Assembly: GCF_014650955.1 (NCBI RefSeq)
Contig: NZ_BMVY01000027.1
Location: 60,623 to 124,622 of the forward strand
Direction: 5' to 3'
Origin: Streptomyces tauricus
GTDB taxonomy: Bacteria; Actinomycetota; Actinomycetes; Streptomycetales; Streptomycetaceae
Length of the DNA stretch: 64,000 nt
This document shows, one piece after another, positions 16,530-29,640 of the stretch; within the stretch, counting starts at the first letter, position 1; the number at the start of each line of letters is the position of its first letter. The notes below the pieces were generated by a model. It was given only the letters and a program-made list of their open reading frames with translations, made no database searches and was not told the DNA's origin. The translations under genes and the position numbers were made by a program.

Positions 16530-16922
16530 TCAGCCCTGCTTGGGCGCGGTCGCCGCTTCCATGCGCAGGGTGAACGAGTGACCGGCCGGGTCGGCGTAGC
16601 CCCGCTCCTCGAACGGGCCGCCCCCGTCCTTGGTCTCCAGCGCTCGCCCGCCCAGACTGATGACCTTGCGCTCCGCCTCGTCGAGGTCGTCGACGTGGAA
16701 GTCCAGGTGGGCCTGGAGCGAGTTCTCGGGACGCGGCCAGCTGGGCGGAGTGGCGTTGACGTCCCGCCGGAACGCCATCCGCATGCCGTCGGCGCCCTTG
16801 ATCTCCACCCGGTTCGCCGTCGCGTCCGTCTCCTCGCCGTCGAGGAACTCCTTGTAGAACGCGGCGAGTTTCTCGGGTTCCGAGCAGTCCAGAACCACGA
16901 TGCCTGCCACTACCGGTGCCAT
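16530..16922 (-). CDS. VOC (glyoxalase/bleomycin resistance) family protein
   Basis: Small metal-dependent or ligand-binding protein of 130 residues with two beta-alpha-beta-beta-beta repeats. Recognisable are GIVVLDCSEPEKLAAFYKEF at the N-terminus, HLDFHVDDLDEAERKVISLG in the middle (first metal-ligand-type His), and YADPAGHSFTL at the C-terminus. It resembles the widespread actinobacterial VOC subgroup of unknown substrate. GGAGGAG lies 4 nt before ATG 16922. It is convergent with bcp. Confidence 0.87.
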   Translation of the reverse strand: MAPVVAGIVVLDCSEPEKLAAFYKEFLDGEETDATANRVEIKGADGMRMAFRRDVNATPPSWPRPENSLQAHLDFHVDDLDEAERKVISLGGRALETKDGGGPFEERGYADPAGHSFTLRMEAATAPKQG

Positions 16923-17278
16923 ATCTCCTCCGTAGACGGACCGAGCGCGAACGGCCGTCCGCCCACTGCTCGTTGACCGGGTACCCCGTCACGTGCAGAA
17001 CAGTGCCCGCGACCGGTCGCGGGCGGCCCTCAGGGGGCAACCGCACACAATCGGCCTCGGAGGCCGACAAATCGCCGAGGTCACGGAGAGATGTAACGCA
17101 GGTCGCGGTGAAGTCGCCGAGGTCGCGGCATAGATCATTTACGATCAGGGCAACCTCGTAGCGCAAATCGAGTCAACTTTCGCCTCAGGAAGCGCAGTTC
17201 GAGTCAGCGGGCGGCACTTTCGCACGCCCGCGCGCAGGGGTGGGGGGCCCTGCGAATTGGTCTCAAGAGAGGACGCGA
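16923..17278. other. Intergenic region with direct repeats, upstream of terpene synthase
   Basis: This 356-bp gap separates two divergent genes. It contains a near-perfect direct repeat, AATCGCCGAGGTCACGG (17070-17086) and AAGTCGCCGAGGTCGCGG (17111-17128). On the minus strand the same stretch could encode a short peptide beginning MRYEVALIVNDL (ATG 17166) with an internal RDLGD repeat. I cannot tell a leader peptide from a regulatory repeat. Confidence 0.4.
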
Positions 17279-18310
17279 ATGCCGCAGGACGTCAGGTTCG
17301 ACCTCCCCTTCGCCACCCCGGTCAGCGCACATCTCGAATACGCCCAGGCCCGCCATCTGCGCTGGGTGTGGGACAAGGGCCTGGTGCGCAGCAACGCCGG
17401 CTTCGAGGAGTACCGGTCCTGGGATCTGCCCCAGGCCGCCGCCCGCACCTATCCCCACGCCTCCGCCGACGACATGGTCGTCCTGATGAACTGGTTCTCA
17501 CTGGCCTTCCTCTTCGACGACCAGTTCGACTCGGGCAGGCCGGACCGCGCCGACCGCATAGCCGAGGTGGCGCGGGAACTCATCGTCACTCCCCTGCGGC
17601 CCGCGGGGATCACCCCCCGGGTGGTCTGCCCCATCACGGTGGCCTGGGCCGAGGTCTGGGCCCATCTTTCGGATGGCATGTCTCTGACATGGCGTACGCG
17701 GTTCGCGGCCTCCTGGGGCCGGTTCCTCGTGGCGCACACCGAGGAGGTCGACCTCGCCTCCCGGGGCCTGGCCGGCACGCTCGACCTTCAGGAGTACGCG
17801 GCGTTCCGTCGCCGTACCGTGGGCATCCACCACAGCATCGACGCCGGGGAGCGCAGCCGCGGCTTCGAGGTGCCCGCCGAGGTGGAGGCCCATCCGCTGA
17901 TGGAGCGGATGCGGGATCTCGCCGCCGACACCATCGGCTTCATGAACGACATCCACTCCTTCGAGCGCGAGAAACGCCGGGGCGACGGGCACAACCTCAT
18001 AGCCGTCCTGCACCGCGAGCGCCGTTGCAGCTGGCAGGAGGCCGCGGACGAGGCGTTCCGGATGACCTCGGACTGCCTCGCCGAGTACCTCGAACTGGAG
18101 TCGCAGGTACCGAAGATGTGCGACGAGCTCGGTCTGAACGAGGAGGAGCGTGACAGGGTCCGCATGGGCGTGGAGGCCATCCAGCACTGGATCAACGGCA
18201 ACTACGAGTGGGCCTTGACCTCGGGCCGCTACGCCGCGGACAAGGAGACCCCCGCGTCCCAGGCGGAACTGGCGGGCAAGGGCTCCCTGGACGACCTCCT
18301 GGCCGTCTGA
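17279..18310 (+). CDS. Class I terpene synthase (sesquiterpene-cyclase type)
   Basis: Mg2+-dependent cyclase of 343 residues that ionises a prenyl diphosphate (probably farnesyl diphosphate) and cyclises it. The aspartate-rich motif is DDQFD (residues 80-84, in LAFLFDDQFDSG), the NSE triad is NDIHSFERE (223-231), and the C-terminal RY pair is at R317-Y318. Length and motif spacing match bacterial mono-domain cyclases. GAGAGGA precedes ATG 17279. It is convergent with the conservon whose last gene is a P450, so the P450 may or may not oxidise the product. The product cannot be predicted from the motifs. Confidence 0.93.
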   Translation: MPQDVRFDLPFATPVSAHLEYAQARHLRWVWDKGLVRSNAGFEEYRSWDLPQAAARTYPHASADDMVVLMNWFSLAFLFDDQFDSGRPDRADRIAEVARELIVTPLRPAGITPRVVCPITVAWAEVWAHLSDGMSLTWRTRFAASWGRFLVAHTEEVDLASRGLAGTLDLQEYAAFRRRTVGIHHSIDAGERSRGFEVPAEVEAHPLMERMRDLAADTIGFMNDIHSFEREKRRGDGHNLIAVLHRERRCSWQEAADEAFRMTSDCLAEYLELESQVPKMCDELGLNEEERDRVRMGVEAIQHWINGNYEWALTSGRYAADKETPASQAELAGKGSLDDLLAV

Positions 18311-18492
18311 CAACGTTTCCCGCGCCCCGTCGGCACCGCCGCGGAAGGACTCTTGCTTCTAGGGGCGCGGGCACCGCGCGACCGGCCGCAGCGCTCCCGC
18401 ACCCGGCACACCACCCGATACAGGCCGAAGGCCCGCCGCCCGGCGAACGGGCGAACGGGCCTCCGGGCGAACGGGCCTGCGGACATACGCGC
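18311..18492. repeat. Intergenic repeats between convergent genes
   Basis: The 182-bp spacer contains a partial dispersed-repeat-like segment (AGGGGCGCGGGCACCGCGCG from about 18360) and a GCGAACGGGC motif repeated three times at about 18450-18478. Nothing coding is seen. Confidence 0.5.
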
Positions 18493-19749
18493 CTACGAGG
18501 CGAACTGGACCGGCAACCGGTCCAACCGTGCCTCCCACGTGGACGCGGTGGCCGTCAGCTCCTCAGGAGTCACGGCGAGCCGCAACCCCGGCAACCGGTG
18601 CAGCAGAACGTCGACTGCGGTCTCGATGATCGCCTGCCCGATGTTCTGCCCGGGGCATTCGTGCGGCCCCCCGCTGAACGCCAGATGCGACTGGTTGCCG
18701 TGCACGGACACGCCCACGTCGGGCCGGATCTCCGGATCGATGTTGCCGGCGGTCAGGCCGAGTACCAGCAGGTCGCCCTCCTGGAGCCGGTGCCCGCCGA
18801 GTTCCATGTCCGCGGTCGCGAACCGCCCCGGCAGGACGGCCAGCGGCGGAGTGTTCCACATGACCTCCTCCACGACGGCGGAGATGTTCAGCTGCCCGCT
18901 GACCAGCCCGGAGAGCCGCCCCGCGTCGGTGAGGACCAGTTGCAGCACCCGGGCCAGCAGGTTGCTGGTCGTGGTGTGCGCGGTGATCAGCACGAGCCGC
19001 AGATGGTTGACGATCTCGTCCTCGTCGAGGTCGGCATGGTGTTCCAGCAGCCCGGTGGTGAAGTCGGACCCCGGCTCCACCCGCTTGCGCTCGGTGAGTT
19101 CGCCGAGGATCTGCATGATGCGGTCGTTGTGGGCGAGCGCTTCGGCCCCGCCCTTGATGACCTGCGCGGACGACTCGGCGAGACGCCGCCCCTCGCTCTC
19201 CGCTAGCCCGAACACCCTGGTGAGTACGAGCATCGGCAGGTACTCGGCGTACTCGGACACCAGATCGGCGCTGCCCGCGTCGGCGAAGGCGTCGATCTGC
19301 TTGTTGGCGAAGTGCGTGACATGCCGGCGGATGCCGCGGCCCGAGACGGCCTGCAGATTGTCGGTGACCGCACTGCGCAGCCTGCGGTGCGGCTCGCCGT
19401 CCTGGGAGACGCAGTCGGGCCGCCAGCCCACCATCTGCATCAGCGGTGAGGTGCTTTCGACGCGGCCCTCCTTCCAGTCCCGCCAGATCCGCGAATCCCG
19501 GCTGAACTGGCGGGGGTTGTCGAGCACCCGCCGGTTCTCCCGGTAGCCGAGCACGAGCCACGCCGGCACGTCGCCCTCCAGCAGGACCGGCGCGACGGGC
19601 CCGTGTTCCTTGCGCAGCCGCCCGTAGATGCCGATCGGGTCGACGGCGGCCTCGGGCCCGTAGAGCCGGGTCGGGTCCGCTCCCCCGCCGTGCGCGACCG
19701 GGCAGCCGCGCGGGGCGTCGGTGCCGTCGTTCAAGGGCTGATCGGTCAT
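18493..19749 (-). CDS. cvnE: Cytochrome P450 of conservon (CvnE), ExxR arginine replaced by Trp
   Basis: P450 of 418 residues. The heme-binding loop FSGGPHECPGQ is intact with proximal Cys365, and the I-helix has AHTTT (257-261) in place of AGxxT. The K-helix reads EEVMW (294-298), so the normally invariant Arg of ExxR is Trp. Streptomyces CYP157-like P450s in conservons are known for the same kind of loss, which supports that assignment. It overlaps cvnD by 4 nt and is the last gene of the operon. Catalytic competence and substrate are open; a redox partner is not encoded here. Confidence 0.9.
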   Translation of the reverse strand: MTDQPLNDGTDAPRGCPVAHGGGADPTRLYGPEAAVDPIGIYGRLRKEHGPVAPVLLEGDVPAWLVLGYRENRRVLDNPRQFSRDSRIWRDWKEGRVESTSPLMQMVGWRPDCVSQDGEPHRRLRSAVTDNLQAVSGRGIRRHVTHFANKQIDAFADAGSADLVSEYAEYLPMLVLTRVFGLAESEGRRLAESSAQVIKGGAEALAHNDRIMQILGELTERKRVEPGSDFTTGLLEHHADLDEDEIVNHLRLVLITAHTTTSNLLARVLQLVLTDAGRLSGLVSGQLNISAVVEEVMWNTPPLAVLPGRFATADMELGGHRLQEGDLLVLGLTAGNIDPEIRPDVGVSVHGNQSHLAFSGGPHECPGQNIGQAIIETAVDVLLHRLPGLRLAVTPEELTATASTWEARLDRLPVQFAS

Positions 19750-20360
19750 CGGGCCTCCAGTGCGACGGCGGAGCGTTCCTTGAGGTGCCGTATCAGCGCG
19801 ATGAGCACATCACGGCTGGAGGCCCGGTCGCGGGCGTCGCAGGCCACCACCGGGATGTCCGGGGAGATGTCCAGCGCGTCCCTGATCTCCTCGACCGGGT
19901 GGTCCTTGGAGTCCGGGAACACGTTCAGGGCGATCACGAACGGGACGTCCTGCCGCTCCATCTCCTCGATGGCCCGGAAGCTGGAGGCCAGCCGGCGGGT
20001 GTCCACCAGGACGACGGCTCCGAGGGCACCCTTGAAGAGGCCGTTCCACAGGAACCAGAATCGTTCCTGCCCGGGGGTGCCGAACAGGTAGAGCATCAGC
20101 TGGTCGTTGATGCCGATCTTGCCGAAGTCCAGGCTGACCGTGGTCTCCTGCTTGTCCGCCACCCCGATCAGGTTGTCGACGTCGGCGCTGGCCTGCGTCA
20201 GCGTCTCCTCGGTGGTGAGCGGCTTGATGTCGCTGACGGAGCGGACCATGGTGGTCTTCCCCGTACCGAATCCGCCGGCGATCATCACCTTCACCGAGCG
20301 GGCACCGGCCGCGCCGTCGGCCGGGTCGCGGTCGGGATGGTCAAAGCCTTTGAAGTCCAC
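19746..20360 (-). CDS. cvnD: Conservon small GTP-binding protein (CvnD)
   Basis: Ras-like/MglA-like GTPase of 204 residues. G1 P-loop is GGFGTGKTTMV, switch-region Thr is in QETTVSLDFG, and the G3 equivalent reads LFGTPGQERFWFLW. GTP-specificity motif is degenerate: IALNVFPDSKD stands for NKxD. GTG 20360 is the start because AAGGAGG lies 7 nt upstream; longer frames run through cvnC. It overlaps cvnC by 20 nt. In conservons CvnD is thought to act with CvnA-C as a membrane-associated, G-protein-like signalling complex. Confidence 0.93.
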   Translation of the reverse strand: MDFKGFDHPDRDPADGAAGARSVKVMIAGGFGTGKTTMVRSVSDIKPLTTEETLTQASADVDNLIGVADKQETTVSLDFGKIGINDQLMLYLFGTPGQERFWFLWNGLFKGALGAVVLVDTRRLASSFRAIEEMERQDVPFVIALNVFPDSKDHPVEEIRDALDISPDIPVVACDARDRASSRDVLIALIRHLKERSAVALEAR

Positions 20361-20712
20361 TGAGTACCTCCTCAAGGAGCGCGAGGTCGGGCCCGCGACC
20401 GGCGCCTGACGCCGGGATGGGATCACGGGCTTCAACGCGGCCTGCGTCCAGCAGATCGGCCAAGAGCACCGCGAGAATGTTGAAGGGCAGTCCGAGGTGG
20501 GCGCCGAGCTCGGCCACCGACAACGGATCACGGCAGCGCCGGAGGATCTCCTCGTGTTCGTGCTGCATGCCGGGGCCGGCCGCCGCACGGGAGGTGATGA
20601 GGGTCGCCACGTCAAGGCTCGACGACGAACCGCCCGGTCCGCTGCGACCGCCCGTGAGGACGTAGTAGCGCTCGAGACCGGACGGGTCCGTGGGTCGACG
20701 GGGACCACTCAT
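20341..20712 (-). CDS. cvnC: Conservon DUF742 protein (CvnC)
   Basis: Protein of 123 residues, a DUF742 winged-helix-like domain. It shows the usual RPTDPSGLERYYVLTGGRS N-terminus and the helix-turn-helix-like DPLSVAELGAHLGLPFNIL followed by VLLADLLDAGRV. It starts within the 4-nt ATGA overlap with cvnB and its end overlaps cvnD. Known CvnC proteins interact with CvnB and CvnD; its DNA binding is unproven. Confidence 0.93.
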   Translation of the reverse strand: MSGPRRPTDPSGLERYYVLTGGRSGPGGSSSSLDVATLITSRAAAGPGMQHEHEEILRRCRDPLSVAELGAHLGLPFNILAVLLADLLDAGRVEARDPIPASGAGRGPDLALLEEVLSGLQRL

Positions 20713-21119
20713 CCAGAGTGCTCCTCCAGGCGCGGAGTGGTGCCGAGGAGCTCACCCATCCTGCGGGCCAGGTCCCTCATCTGGTGGCCGAGGAGGCCCT
20801 GGTCGAGCCCTTCCCTGGCCAGGACGCCGAGGTAGGTCTCCACACCAGCGCGCACCACGAAGAGGTGACCCCCGTCGACCTCGATCATCGCGAGGCGCAG
20901 TTGCCCGGCGTACTTGGGGAACTGCTCGGCCACCGGCTGGGCCAGCGCCTGCAGTCCCGCCACCACGGCGGCGAAGCGGTCCACGTCGTCCGGGTCGTCG
21001 GCGCCGTAGGAGGTGATGGCCTTGCCGTCGCTGGAGGCCACAAGGGCGAAGCGGATCTCCTGGATGCTCTCGACAAGATCGCGGAGCGCCCAGCTCACAT
21101 CGGTTCCCTGTTGCGTCAT
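20709..21119 (-). CDS. cvnB: Conservon roadblock/LC7 protein (CvnB)
   Basis: Roadblock/LC7-domain protein of 136 residues, expected to regulate the CvnD GTPase as MglB-type proteins do for MglA. The fold is visible as LRDLVESIQEIRFALVASSDG, then RLAMIEVDGGHLFVVRAG and a C-terminal helix with MRDLARRMGELL. ATG 21119 begins 4 nt after the cvnA stop; the frame open to 21626 is antisense-like noise within cvnA. Stop overlaps the cvnC start. Confidence 0.93.
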   Translation of the reverse strand: MTQQGTDVSWALRDLVESIQEIRFALVASSDGKAITSYGADDPDDVDRFAAVVAGLQALAQPVAEQFPKYAGQLRLAMIEVDGGHLFVVRAGVETYLGVLAREGLDQGLLGHQMRDLARRMGELLGTTPRLEEHSG

Positions 21120-21123
21120 GGGA

Positions 21124-22737
21124 CTAGTCGCTCTCTTCCGTGCGGTGCTCTGTGGACTCGACGCCGGAGGCCGGCTCGCGGTCGGCGCTCGGCTCACGCC
21201 CCGCCGTGGCGAAGGCGGCCAGTCCGGTGAAGGACGCGTCCGGCGGTACCGCGTGCGAGGCGGTGGCGACGGAGTCGTCCTCCCGTGCGGCCGACCTGGG
21301 CCGCTCCGACTCGGCTCGCCTGCGGCGCCTGGGCAGACCGCCGGGTGTGGTGTCCCCGGACCCCTCCGGCTGGACCGCCGCGCCGCTCTCGACGGCCTCG
21401 GGGTCCGGCGCGGCCGGGACCTGGGCGGCCGGAGCCGGTGCGGTGACGGCGGCGGGCAGCTGGCTGAAGTACTTGTGAGGCACCACGATGACCACCGACG
21501 TACCGAGCCAGGGCGAGTCCGAGAAGGTGACCCTGATGCCGTAGCGGCGGGCCAGCACGCCCACCACCCGCAGACCGAGGTGCGCGTCCTCGGACACGCC
21601 GCCGATACCGGGGCCGGGGGCCACACCTTCGAGCGCCTGGAGAGCTTCCTGCTTCTTCTCCTCGCTCAGGCCCTTGCCGGAGTCCTGGATCTCGACGCCG
21701 ACGCCGTTCGGGACCTCCTTGCCCGACACGATCACGGGCTCGGTGGGCGGCGAGTAGCGTGCCGCGTTGTCCAGCAGATGGGCGAAGATCAGCGTGAGGT
21801 GGTCCACCAGACCGCCGTCGACGCCGAGTTCGGGCAGGTACTGCACCTGGACGCGGTCGAAGTCCCTGATCCGGCCGATGCCGCCGCGGACCACGCTGAG
21901 CAGTCGCTGTGGTTCCTGCCACTGCCGGCCGGGCCGGTCGGTGCCGCCGAGTACGCCGATGCTCGCCGCCAGGGAGTCGGCGGGGCCGAGCTCCTGGTCC
22001 AGCTCCATCAGTCCCTGGGCGACGGACGGCAGCCTGCCGTGCTCGCCCTGCATCTCGTGCAGCCGGCCGCGCAGCTTGCTGGTCAGTACGTGGATACGGC
22101 TGCCGATGCTGATGACGGCCTGCTCGGCGGAGGTGGAGCGGTCGAGCTCCTGCTCCACACCCAGGAGCGCGGTCCTGAGCGTCTTGCGCAGTGCGGCCCG
22201 CAGCTCGGCTCCGACCTCGGAGCCCTGGTCGGCCGTGGGCAGCAGGTCGTCGATGGAGTCACCGGCCCTGAGCCGCTCCAGCGCGTCGGGCAGCAGGGCG
22301 TCGGCGAGCCGGGTGACCGCGGCGAGCTGCCGGTCCAGCTGCTCCTGCCAGGCCTGGTTCTGCTCGGCGATCCGCTGCTCGTAGACCGTGGCCTGTTCGG
22401 CGAGCTGTGTGTCGTGGGCGGCGCGCTCGGCGGCCTGCTTGCGTTCGAGGCCGGCCACGTGCTGCTGCCACTGCTGGGAGTGCTCGGCCTGCGCGTTTCT
22501 GAACTCACCTGCGCTGCTGCGCAGTTGACGCTGGGAGCGGATCAGGAGCCGTACGGTGACGGCGCTCGCGGCCGTGACGACGACGCCGGAGACGATCGCG
22601 GGTATTCGGACCTGGTCGGAGCCAACGACCGCGGTGACGACGGTACCGGCCCCTAATGCCAGTGGCAGCAGCCACCAGCTGTACCAGGGGACCGGTGCCC
22701 GCGCCGCCGGTGGCGGAGTGGCAAGTTCCATCTGCAT
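21124..22737 (-). CDS. cvnA: Conservon sensor histidine-kinase-like protein (CvnA)
   Basis: Membrane sensor of 537 residues. Two hydrophobic helices at about residues 20-40 and 48-68 anchor the protein. A coiled-coil Gln/Glu/Ala-rich segment (about 70-140), a dimerisation region, and a HATPase_c domain follow, with LTLIFAHLLDNAARYSPP as N-box, EIQDSGKGLSEE as G1 box and HLGLRVVGVLARRYG. The C-terminal 130 residues are Pro/Ala-rich and probably disordered. No receiver partner is encoded, as is normal for conservons. It is the first gene of cvnA-E. Confidence 0.93.
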   Translation of the reverse strand: MQMELATPPPAARAPVPWYSWWLLPLALGAGTVVTAVVGSDQVRIPAIVSGVVVTAASAVTVRLLIRSQRQLRSSAGEFRNAQAEHSQQWQQHVAGLERKQAAERAAHDTQLAEQATVYEQRIAEQNQAWQEQLDRQLAAVTRLADALLPDALERLRAGDSIDDLLPTADQGSEVGAELRAALRKTLRTALLGVEQELDRSTSAEQAVISIGSRIHVLTSKLRGRLHEMQGEHGRLPSVAQGLMELDQELGPADSLAASIGVLGGTDRPGRQWQEPQRLLSVVRGGIGRIRDFDRVQVQYLPELGVDGGLVDHLTLIFAHLLDNAARYSPPTEPVIVSGKEVPNGVGVEIQDSGKGLSEEKKQEALQALEGVAPGPGIGGVSEDAHLGLRVVGVLARRYGIRVTFSDSPWLGTSVVIVVPHKYFSQLPAAVTAPAPAAQVPAAPDPEAVESGAAVQPEGSGDTTPGGLPRRRRRAESERPRSAAREDDSVATASHAVPPDASFTGLAAFATAGREPSADREPASGVESTEHRTEESD

Positions 22738-23121
22738 CCTTCAAAGCAACACGATCGAACAGGGGGAGATACTCGGGGGGAGCACTCGTCACGAGAGGGT
22801 CGATCCCGTGACGGGCATGCGTGAACGGCGAGTGACAGCCGATCGCTCTCGCGTCAACTCGCCGCACCTCAGGGAACCTTATCGGGTTTGACCTGCGGAC
22901 GATCACTCCGCCTGACCCCCCGCTGTGAAGCTTTCTTTACGCTCCGAGCAGGGCATACGAGTCGACAAATCCATTGACTCGCCCCCATGATCGAACAGGA
23001 GCCGGGGAGAATGGGTGCATACGCCACGGATTAGCTGGCCGAGCCGCACACGGCACAGGCCCCGCCGTGAAGAGCGGGGCCTGGTCGACTCGGGCTGTTA
23101 CCGCGGGTTACTACGATTCGG
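22738..23121. promoter_or_regulatory. Conservon promoter region with inverted repeat
   Basis: This 384-bp gap is upstream of cvnA and downstream of ccr. CGAGTC (22958-22963) and GACTCG (22976-22981) form an inverted repeat with a 12-nt spacer within a relatively AT-rich stretch (22930-22990) that could hold a promoter. No gene is recognised. Confidence 0.4.
23057..23082 (-). terminator. Hairpin downstream of ccr
   Basis: AGGCCCCGC (23057-23065) and GCGGGGCCT (23074-23082) form a 9-bp GC-rich stem with an 8-nt loop 40 bp past the ccr stop. It is a plausible terminator of the FAAL-PKS-esterase-ccr operon. Confidence 0.6.
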
Positions 23122-24426
23122 TCACGCGCGGCGGGCGACTCTCTCCCTGCGCACCGGATCGGTCACACCGAGGCCGGGCGCCGGGGCCAGGGAGAGGACC
23201 CCGACCTTGCCCAGGTGGGTGTTGCTCTGGACCAGCCGGGCCGCCTCCGCCGTGTCGGTGAGGGGGTAGGTCTCGGTGAGCGCGGGGGCCAGATGGCCGA
23301 GGTCGAGGAGCCGGTGCACGGCGGCCTGCTCATGGAGGTTGGAGCCATGGCTGCCGATGACCCGCTTGAGGCGCATCCACAGATACCGGTTGTCGAACTC
23401 GTGCCGGTACCCCGTGCTGGAGCCGCAGGTCACCACCGCGCCGCCCCGGCGTACGACGAAGACGGAGACACCGAAGGTGGCCCGGCCCACATGCTCGAAG
23501 ACGATGTGCGGGTCCTCCCCCGTCGCGGCCCTGATCAGCTTGCCGAGGCGTTTGCCGACGACGGAGGGGTCCGCGGGTGCCTCGCCGCCGGTGAGCCCGA
23601 TCTCCTCCCGGTTGATGACCACGTGGCAGCCGAGGCGGCGGGCGTACTCGGCCTTGCGTTCGCTGCTGACCACGCCCACGGCGATCCCGCCGCCGTTGCG
23701 CACCAGTTGGACCGCGTACGCGCCGAGGCCACCGGCCGCGCCCCAGATCAGGACCACGTCGCCCTGGGTCATCCGGGCGCCCCGGTCGCTGACGAGCATG
23801 CGGTACGCCGTGCCCGCGCACAGGGGGTTCGAGGCGGCCTCCTCCCAGGTCAAGTGCGCCGGTTTGGGCAGGAGTTGGCTGGCCCGGGCGACGGCGTAGT
23901 GGGCGAGCGCGCCGTAGTTGGTCTCGAAGCCCCAGGCCAGCATGCCGTTGCCGAGCATGCCGTCGGCGTGGGTGGCCGGGTCCTCCTCGTCGACGTAGAC
24001 CGGGCTCACCACGACCTGGTCGCCGACCTGCCACCGGCGGACTCCCGAACCGGCGCGGACGACGACTCCGGACGCGTCCGAGCCGATCACGTGGAACGGC
24101 CGGTCGTGCCGGGCCGCCCACCGGTCCTGGCGGCCGAAGTGCTTCAGGAAGGAGAAGGTCGGGATGGGCTCGAACATCGCCGACCAGACGGTGTTGTAGT
24201 TGATGCCGCTCGCCATGACCGCCACCAGCACCTCGTTCGGGGCGAGTTCGGGCATCGGTACGTCACCGAGGTGGATCGACTTGCGGACGTCCTTGTCGGC
24301 GGCTCCGCCGAAACCGCCCACGTCCTCCGCGCGCAGATGGGCCGCGGTGTAGTGGCCGGGGGTCGGGAGGTGTTCCAGTTCCGTGCGGTCGGCTCCCGCG
24401 ACGACGGCCTGCGCCAGCGCGTCCAT
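23122..24426 (-). CDS. ccr: Crotonyl-CoA carboxylase/reductase
   Basis: NADPH-dependent medium-chain dehydrogenase of 434 residues that reductively carboxylates crotonyl-CoA or longer 2-enoyl-CoAs to ethylmalonyl- or alkylmalonyl-CoA. Family-specific segments are the N-terminal KSIHLGDVPMPELAPNEVL, VMASGINYNTVW, SDASGVVVRAG, the nucleotide-binding LIWGAAGGLGAYAVQL, and RYLWMRLKRVIGSHGSNLHE. AAGGAGG lies 8 nt before ATG 24426. As last gene of an operon with a FAAL and a type I PKS, it most likely makes an alkylmalonyl extender for that PKS rather than serving primary metabolism. Confidence 0.93.
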   Translation of the reverse strand: MDALAQAVVAGADRTELEHLPTPGHYTAAHLRAEDVGGFGGAADKDVRKSIHLGDVPMPELAPNEVLVAVMASGINYNTVWSAMFEPIPTFSFLKHFGRQDRWAARHDRPFHVIGSDASGVVVRAGSGVRRWQVGDQVVVSPVYVDEEDPATHADGMLGNGMLAWGFETNYGALAHYAVARASQLLPKPAHLTWEEAASNPLCAGTAYRMLVSDRGARMTQGDVVLIWGAAGGLGAYAVQLVRNGGGIAVGVVSSERKAEYARRLGCHVVINREEIGLTGGEAPADPSVVGKRLGKLIRAATGEDPHIVFEHVGRATFGVSVFVVRRGGAVVTCGSSTGYRHEFDNRYLWMRLKRVIGSHGSNLHEQAAVHRLLDLGHLAPALTETYPLTDTAEAARLVQSNTHLGKVGVLSLAPAPGLGVTDPVRRERVARRA

Positions 24427-24476
24427 GGGGGTTCCTCCTTGGGTGGGGGTCGGCTCGGATCCGCTCGGGCCGGGGG

Positions 24477-25478
24477 TCAGCTCAGGCCGAGACCTTTCGC
24501 GAGCGTCGGCCAGGACGCCTTGAACTCCTGCCGCCAGTTCGGCCAGGCGTGCGCTCCCCCGCTGTACAAGTGCACCTGGGCCGCGATGCCCAAGCTGTCC
24601 AACCGCGCGGTGAATCGGTGTGCTTGGGCCCACAGCGTGCCTTCGAGCAGGGCGCCTTCGAGGTTGCCGAAGTCGCCGCCCGGCAGACCGCTGCCCTGCG
24701 AGATGTACAGTCCGGTGCCCTGGAGGGCGCGTGCCTGCGCGTAGGGGTTGTGCCGGTTCCAGTTGTCCCGGTTGAGCAGGTGGCTGCCCCAGAGGGTCAG
24801 CGGCAGCAGCCTTTCCCTGGCGACGATGGCGTCGAGCACGGTCGGCATCCCGAGGGCGGTGGTGTCGAGGATCCCGCTGTACGAGGCCGCCGCGCCGAAG
24901 GTGCCGGGGTGCCGTGCGGCGAAGGCGAGGGCGCCGTAGCCGCCGGTCGACACACCGGCGACGGCACGCTTGGTCCCCGCCCGGAACCGCTGCTGGAGCA
25001 CCCCCATCAACTCGTCGACCTGGAAGGTCTCGTAGTCCGGGGCGTCGGCGCTGCCGTAGTTCCACCAGTCGGTGGGGATGCCGGTGGGGCCTGACGAGGG
25101 CATCACGGTGAGGACGTCCTGCCCGGCGAGGAAGTCGACGACGTCCGTCTCCCTGGTCCAGGACGTGTAGTCGTCGTGGGCGCCCTGGAGGAGATAGAGG
25201 ACGGGCCAGGTCCGGTCCGGGTTCGCGGCGTACCCGGTCGGCAGGACGACGCGTACGGGCAGCGAGGCACCGACGGCCGGGGAGGCGATCATGAGGTCGA
25301 CGGTCCGGGCGTCGAGCCAGGTCTCACCGACGACGGTGGCGCCCGCAGCGGCGGGTGCGGCGGCCTCCGCGGCGGATGCGGCGGCTCCGGCCGCGCCCGG
25401 CGGGGCGGTGAGTACGACGCCCGTGCCGAGGAGGGCCGTCGTCACCGCGAGAGCGGCACATCTGCGCTTACGAGTCAT
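24477..25478 (-). CDS. Secreted antigen-85/esterase-D-like alpha/beta hydrolase
   Basis: Exported serine hydrolase of 333 residues. It has a basic N-terminus, a hydrophobic signal core and an Ala-rich cleavage region ending near residue 40. The fold matches the mycolyltransferase (Ag85)/esterase D family: LYLLQGAHDDYTSW (oxyanion region), nucleophile elbow AGVSTGGYGALAFA, and a likely catalytic His in SGGAHAWPNWRQEF near the C-terminus. Ag85 proteins transfer mycoloyl groups to trehalose or arabinogalactan. Here the gene lies 13 nt downstream of a Pks13-like synthase, so transfer or hydrolysis of its lipid product outside the cell is a reasonable inference. Confidence 0.88.
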   Translation of the reverse strand: MTRKRRCAALAVTTALLGTGVVLTAPPGAAGAAASAAEAAAPAAAGATVVGETWLDARTVDLMIASPAVGASLPVRVVLPTGYAANPDRTWPVLYLLQGAHDDYTSWTRETDVVDFLAGQDVLTVMPSSGPTGIPTDWWNYGSADAPDYETFQVDELMGVLQQRFRAGTKRAVAGVSTGGYGALAFAARHPGTFGAAASYSGILDTTALGMPTVLDAIVARERLLPLTLWGSHLLNRDNWNRHNPYAQARALQGTGLYISQGSGLPGGDFGNLEGALLEGTLWAQAHRFTARLDSLGIAAQVHLYSGGAHAWPNWRQEFKASWPTLAKGLGLS

Positions 25479-25491
25479 GGGGCAAGTCCCT

Positions 25492-29636
<4,145 letters not shown>

Positions 29637-29640
<4 letters not shown>

